From assembly GCF_025567465.1 (NCBI RefSeq), contig NZ_JAOQKI010000006.1, positions 1-64,000 on the forward strand: a stretch of DNA of 64,000 nucleotides, read 5' to 3'. The notes beneath the pieces were generated by a model, which did not search any database, was not told the DNA's origin, and saw nothing but the letters and a program-made list of their open reading frames with translations. Below are positions 61,355-64,000 of this stretch, piece by piece. The translations under genes were made by a program, and so were the position numbers. How positions within the stretch are numbered: position 1 is the stretch's first letter; every line of letters begins with the position of its first letter. This stretch comes from Roseburia_C amylophila. GTDB taxonomy: Bacteria; Bacillota; Clostridia; Lachnospirales; Lachnospiraceae.

Positions 61355-62467
61355 TTAGTTAGTAATTGTCAATTCAGTCTCTTTGTCGAATACATGAACC
61401 TTCTCAGGATCGATAGCAAGTTTGATATGGTCGCCTAAACGAGCCGGTGTTCTGGAATCAACCTTAGCTGTCATCTGAACTCCTGCAGCTTCGAAGTATA
61501 ATAATACTTCAGAACCAAGTAACTCATATCCGGTTACATCTGTCTCAATGATGCTGTCTTTGAAGGTTTCGATTGTAATCTGGGAATCATCGATATCTTC
61601 TGGTCTGACACCCATAACAACTGTCTTTCCGTTGTAGTTGCCTTCAATTAATTTCTTAGCTTTTGCTGGTGGTAATACAACAGTTGTATTGTCAAATGTA
61701 AGGGAAACCTTCTCACCTTCAATATTACATTTAGCATCTACGAAGTTCATCTGTGGTGATCCGATGAATCCAGCTACGAATAAGTTATCTGGCTCATTGT
61801 ATAATTTCTGTGGAGAATCAACCTGCATGATAACACCATCTTTTAATACAACGATTCTGGTTCCTAATGTCATAGCCTCTGTCTGGTCATGTGTTACATA
61901 GATGATTGTAGCACCTAATCTATGATGCAGAGCGGAAATTTCAGAACGCATCTGTACTCTTAATTTTGCATCCAGGTTTGATAAAGGCTCATCCATAAGG
62001 AATACCTTAGGATTACGAACGATTGCACGACCCATAGCAACACGCTGTCTCTGTCCACCGGAAAGAGCCTTTGGTTTACGGTCTAATAATTTCTCAAGGT
62101 CAAGGATCTTAGCTGCTTCTTCAACTTTTCTCTTGATTTCATCCTTCGGAACTTTTCTTAATTTTAATCCGAATGCCATATTGTCAAATACAGTCATATG
62201 TGGATACAGAGCGTAGTTCTGGAATACCATTGCGATATCTCTGTCTTTTGGCTCTACATCGTTAACGAGTTTTCCGTCGATGTATAATTCTCCGGAAGAA
62301 ATCTCCTCAAGACCTGCAATCATACGAAGTGTAGTAGATTTACCACATCCAGATGGTCCTACGAAGATGATGAATTCCTTATCTTCTACTTCAAGGCTGA
62401 AATCCTTAACAGCTTCAAAGCCGTTTGGATATACTTTACAAATGTTTTTTAATGATAAACTTGCCAT
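61355..62467 (-). CDS. msmK: Multiple-sugar ABC transporter ATP-binding protein (MsmK/UgpC type)
   Basis: 370 residues. Walker A GPSGCGKSTT, signature LSGGQRQRVAMGRAI, Walker B VFLMDEPLSNLD, H-loop VTHDQTEAMTL, and the C-terminal TOBE/OB region (VMGVRPEDIDDS). It powers import of oligosaccharides; one such ATPase often serves several permeases, and none is encoded nearby. AGGAGG is 8 bases before the ATG. With the amylopullulanase and CdaR-like regulator it forms a starch-use neighbourhood. Confidence 0.95.
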   Translation of the reverse strand: MASLSLKNICKVYPNGFEAVKDFSLEVEDKEFIIFVGPSGCGKSTTLRMIAGLEEISSGELYIDGKLVNDVEPKDRDIAMVFQNYALYPHMTVFDNMAFGLKLRKVPKDEIKRKVEEAAKILDLEKLLDRKPKALSGGQRQRVAMGRAIVRNPKVFLMDEPLSNLDAKLRVQMRSEISALHHRLGATIIYVTHDQTEAMTLGTRIVVLKDGVIMQVDSPQKLYNEPDNLFVAGFIGSPQMNFVDAKCNIEGEKVSLTFDNTTVVLPPAKAKKLIEGNYNGKTVVMGVRPEDIDDSQITIETFKDSIIETDVTGYELLGSEVLLYFEAAGVQMTAKVDSRTPARLGDHIKLAIDPEKVHVFDKETELTITN

Positions 62468-62617
62468 TGGTTTAACCTCCTAATGTTTTGTTCGTTTTTA
62501 ACTGTCCTTATCATACAGGATATTGCGCACTTTGGCTATGCGAGGATTCCACAAAGATTTTTCTTTTTTTTGTATGTTCTGACTGATATTCTGTGCATTT
62601 TTTTATCTCTTCGTCAG

Positions 62618-62673
62618 AGTGACGAAAACCCATCTCTTTCTTGTACAATCCGACGAAAGAAATGGGTTTTCAC
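62618..62673 (-). terminator. Terminator of the PRTase-like gene
   Basis: AAAACCCAT...CTTTC paired with GAAAG...ATGGGTTTT, plus GTGA/TCAC at the base; 24 bases past the stop codon. The T run is short (TTTTCG). Confidence 0.65.
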
Positions 62674-62696
62674 TTTAGAAAATGTTTATCTTTTCT

Positions 62697-63338
62697 TTAT
62701 AATTTAGAGTATCCGTAACCATTTACCATGGCCTCTAACTTCATGCCTTTTGCACAATACGGACAGTCATGCTGCTCATATGCCTGATAGCCCGGTACAT
62801 CTTTCTCGGTAAAGAGACTTTCTACTCTGTGACCGTCTACTTCCTTAACAGTGGAGAAAATTGCTACTACATCTTCAATAATTCCACCGTAATACCGGAT
62901 GCACTCTAAGCATCTTCTGATTGTCTCACCGGTTGTTGTTGTATCCAGCAAAAGCACGATATGTTTTCCGGTAATCATATTTTTGGTATTATCACGGAAA
63001 ATCATCTGACCGCTGCTGTTCATCTCCGGAGAAATAACATAAATAGTCTCATGCAGATTGGTTGACATAAAATCTCCCTGTTCAAAACGCTCTGCTAAAA
63101 ATCCGCCAATCATTTCTGTTCTGTCCATACATACAATGGTATCTACATAGGATGGATTACCGGTCTTCTGGTAAAGCACTTTTGCAGCTTCTTTTGCCTC
63201 TTTCACGCGGGCTTTTATACTGGTTACATCAATATAGTAATTGATGTGCGAATGACTGGTGGCAAAATGCCCCGGTATTGCATGTAATGCAAGATTGTTG
63301 TTTTCCTGTGAATAAAATTTGACCATACGTTCTTCCAT
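62697..63338 (-). CDS. Phosphoribosyltransferase-like protein (orotate PRTase type)
   Basis: 213 residues; GGGGG 8 bases before the ATG at 63338, another ATG at 63326. The PRPP loop is present as IVLLLDTTTTGETIRRCLECIRYYGG, but the acidic pair usual in this loop (VDD) reads LDT. It also has CPYCAKG and HDC near the C-terminus, not found in normal PyrE. Probably a PRTase-fold protein with changed activity; often annotated as orotate phosphoribosyltransferase. dUTPase is directly upstream (24 bases). Confidence 0.7.
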   Translation of the reverse strand: MEERMVKFYSQENNNLALHAIPGHFATSHSHINYYIDVTSIKARVKEAKEAAKVLYQKTGNPSYVDTIVCMDRTEMIGGFLAERFEQGDFMSTNLHETIYVISPEMNSSGQMIFRDNTKNMITGKHIVLLLDTTTTGETIRRCLECIRYYGGIIEDVVAIFSTVKEVDGHRVESLFTEKDVPGYQAYEQHDCPYCAKGMKLEAMVNGYGYSKL

Positions 63339-63362
63339 TTGATTTACCCCCTGTTTGATAAT

Positions 63363-63797
63363 TTACTGGATTCCGGTACTTCCGAAACCACCTCTGTCCT
63401 GGTTGCCCAGGCTTTCTACTTCTTCAAAATGAATCTGCGGCTGATTCTCTACAATACGGAACTGTGCGATACGGTCATTAACATGAATCACGGTATCACG
63501 CATTGCAATTGCAGGCAGTCTCCACATATCATTGTCTCCACAGTAGGAACCGTCTACGATTCCGCAGCTGTTTGCCTGAATAATTCCGAAATTCTTATAA
63601 GAAGAACTTCTTGGCATAATGTGTGCTTCATATCCCTTTGGCAGCTCCATTGCCACACCAAGAGGAATCAGTTTAAATTCTCCTGCTTTCATTTCGACTT
63701 CTTCGGATGCACGAAGATCAATCCAGTCGGATTTGCCATCGATATATGTAAGCTTTTCGATTTTATCTGTAAAATATTTGATACGAATCTTTTCCAT
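63363..63797 (-). CDS. dut: dUTP diphosphatase
   Basis: 144 residues from the ATG at 63797 (AAGGAG 11 bases ahead). Trimeric dUTPase motifs in order: DLRASEEVEM, PRSSSYKNFGI (motif 2), NSCGIVDGSYCGDND (motif 3), NDRIAQFRIVE (motif 4) and GNQDRGGFGSTG (motif 5). Motif 3 carries an extended CGDNDMW as in some Clostridia. It prevents uracil entering DNA. Confidence 0.95.
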   Translation of the reverse strand: MEKIRIKYFTDKIEKLTYIDGKSDWIDLRASEEVEMKAGEFKLIPLGVAMELPKGYEAHIMPRSSSYKNFGIIQANSCGIVDGSYCGDNDMWRLPAIAMRDTVIHVNDRIAQFRIVENQPQIHFEEVESLGNQDRGGFGSTGIQ

Positions 63798-63819
63798 TCT
63801 GCTAAAAACTCCTTTTCTC

Positions 63820-64000
63820 CTACTGCCATTCCAGGTCGTCATGCTCTACCTTTTTATCTCTGAGCATCAGTTCTTTTACTGCATCTTTCGCAGGTTTATT
63901 TTCAAATAATACTTCATTGACCTGTTCAATAATCGGCATATCTACATGATATTTCTTCGCTAAAGCAATTGCTGCTTTGGCAGAATAGACACCCTCAACT
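63820..64000 (-). CDS. gpsA: Glycerol-3-phosphate dehydrogenase, C-terminal end (5' part outside window)
   Basis: The last 59 complete codons are visible: VEGVYSAKAAIALAKKYHVDMPIIEQVNEVLFENKPAKDAVKELMLRDKK. This matches the C-terminal helical domain of NAD(P)-dependent glycerol-3-phosphate dehydrogenase, which supplies glycerol phosphate for phospholipids. It ends 22 bases before dut. Confidence 0.88.
   Translation of the reverse strand, partial: VEGVYSAKAAIALAKKYHVDMPIIEQVNEVLFENKPAKDAVKELMLRDKKVEHDDLEWQ

Overview
The window comes from a low-GC, Gram-positive anaerobe of the Clostridia, most likely a Lachnospiraceae gut bacterium. This rests on protein style (GroEL, glutamate synthase, a second type IIA topoisomerase pair, LrgAB, DUF1002, thioester surface proteins), strong AGGAGG ribosome sites, a CIRCE element and spore or cell-wall type genes. 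I cannot name the genus from sequence alone. Almost all chromosomal genes lie on the minus strand.

Layout. 1-4570: end of a zinc-ribbon repeat protein, DegV, groESL under CIRCE/HrcA-type control, a Cof-type HAD phosphatase. 4738-10799: gltB-gltD glutamate synthase. 11003-14627: an accessory patch with a truncated thioester-domain surface protein ending in a 216-bp inverted-repeat element, a His/Cys-rich lipoprotein, a hicAB toxin-antitoxin pair, and a XRE regulator with an unknown partner. 14678-24392: a long head-to-tail run parE-parC-folC-folE-HD protein-folP-folB/folK/HAD fusion-CPBP protease, so folate synthesis is tied to a type II topoisomerase. 24601-29320: DUF1002 protein, lipase-like hydrolase, recJ, truA.

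30284-46160 is a 15.9-kb AT-rich integrated island. It splits a SpoIID-like/peptidoglycan-binding gene at a 2-bp TG core and carries its own large serine recombinase next to the right end. Joining the flanks restores an open 420-codon gene. The left part holds a fusion of an FtsK-gamma DNA-binding domain, a dead FtsK motor and an Mrr-type nuclease, plus a YefM/YoeB-like toxin-antitoxin pair. The right part is one eleven-gene minus-strand operon that I read as a variant His-Xaa-Ser (HXS) system: an HTH regulator, two HxsD-like proteins, an A24 prepilin-type peptidase, two radical-SAM maturases (HxsC, HxsB), a MORN-repeat membrane protein, a His/Ser-repeat precursor (HxsA-like), XpaC, two TelA-like proteins and a rhomboid protease. 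This operon is the best candidate for an undescribed system.

46661-64000 returns to chromosome: flavin reductase-like protein, GntR-lrgAB, PdaA-like deacetylase, a sulfur/Fe-S block (nifS-nifU-rrf2-cysK-metY), a 1524-residue cell-wall amylopullulanase, a CdaR-like regulator, an MsmK-type sugar ABC ATPase, a PRTase-like protein, dUTPase and the end of gpsA. Many promoters, operators and terminators can be read directly and are listed. No rRNA, tRNA or CRISPR array was seen.
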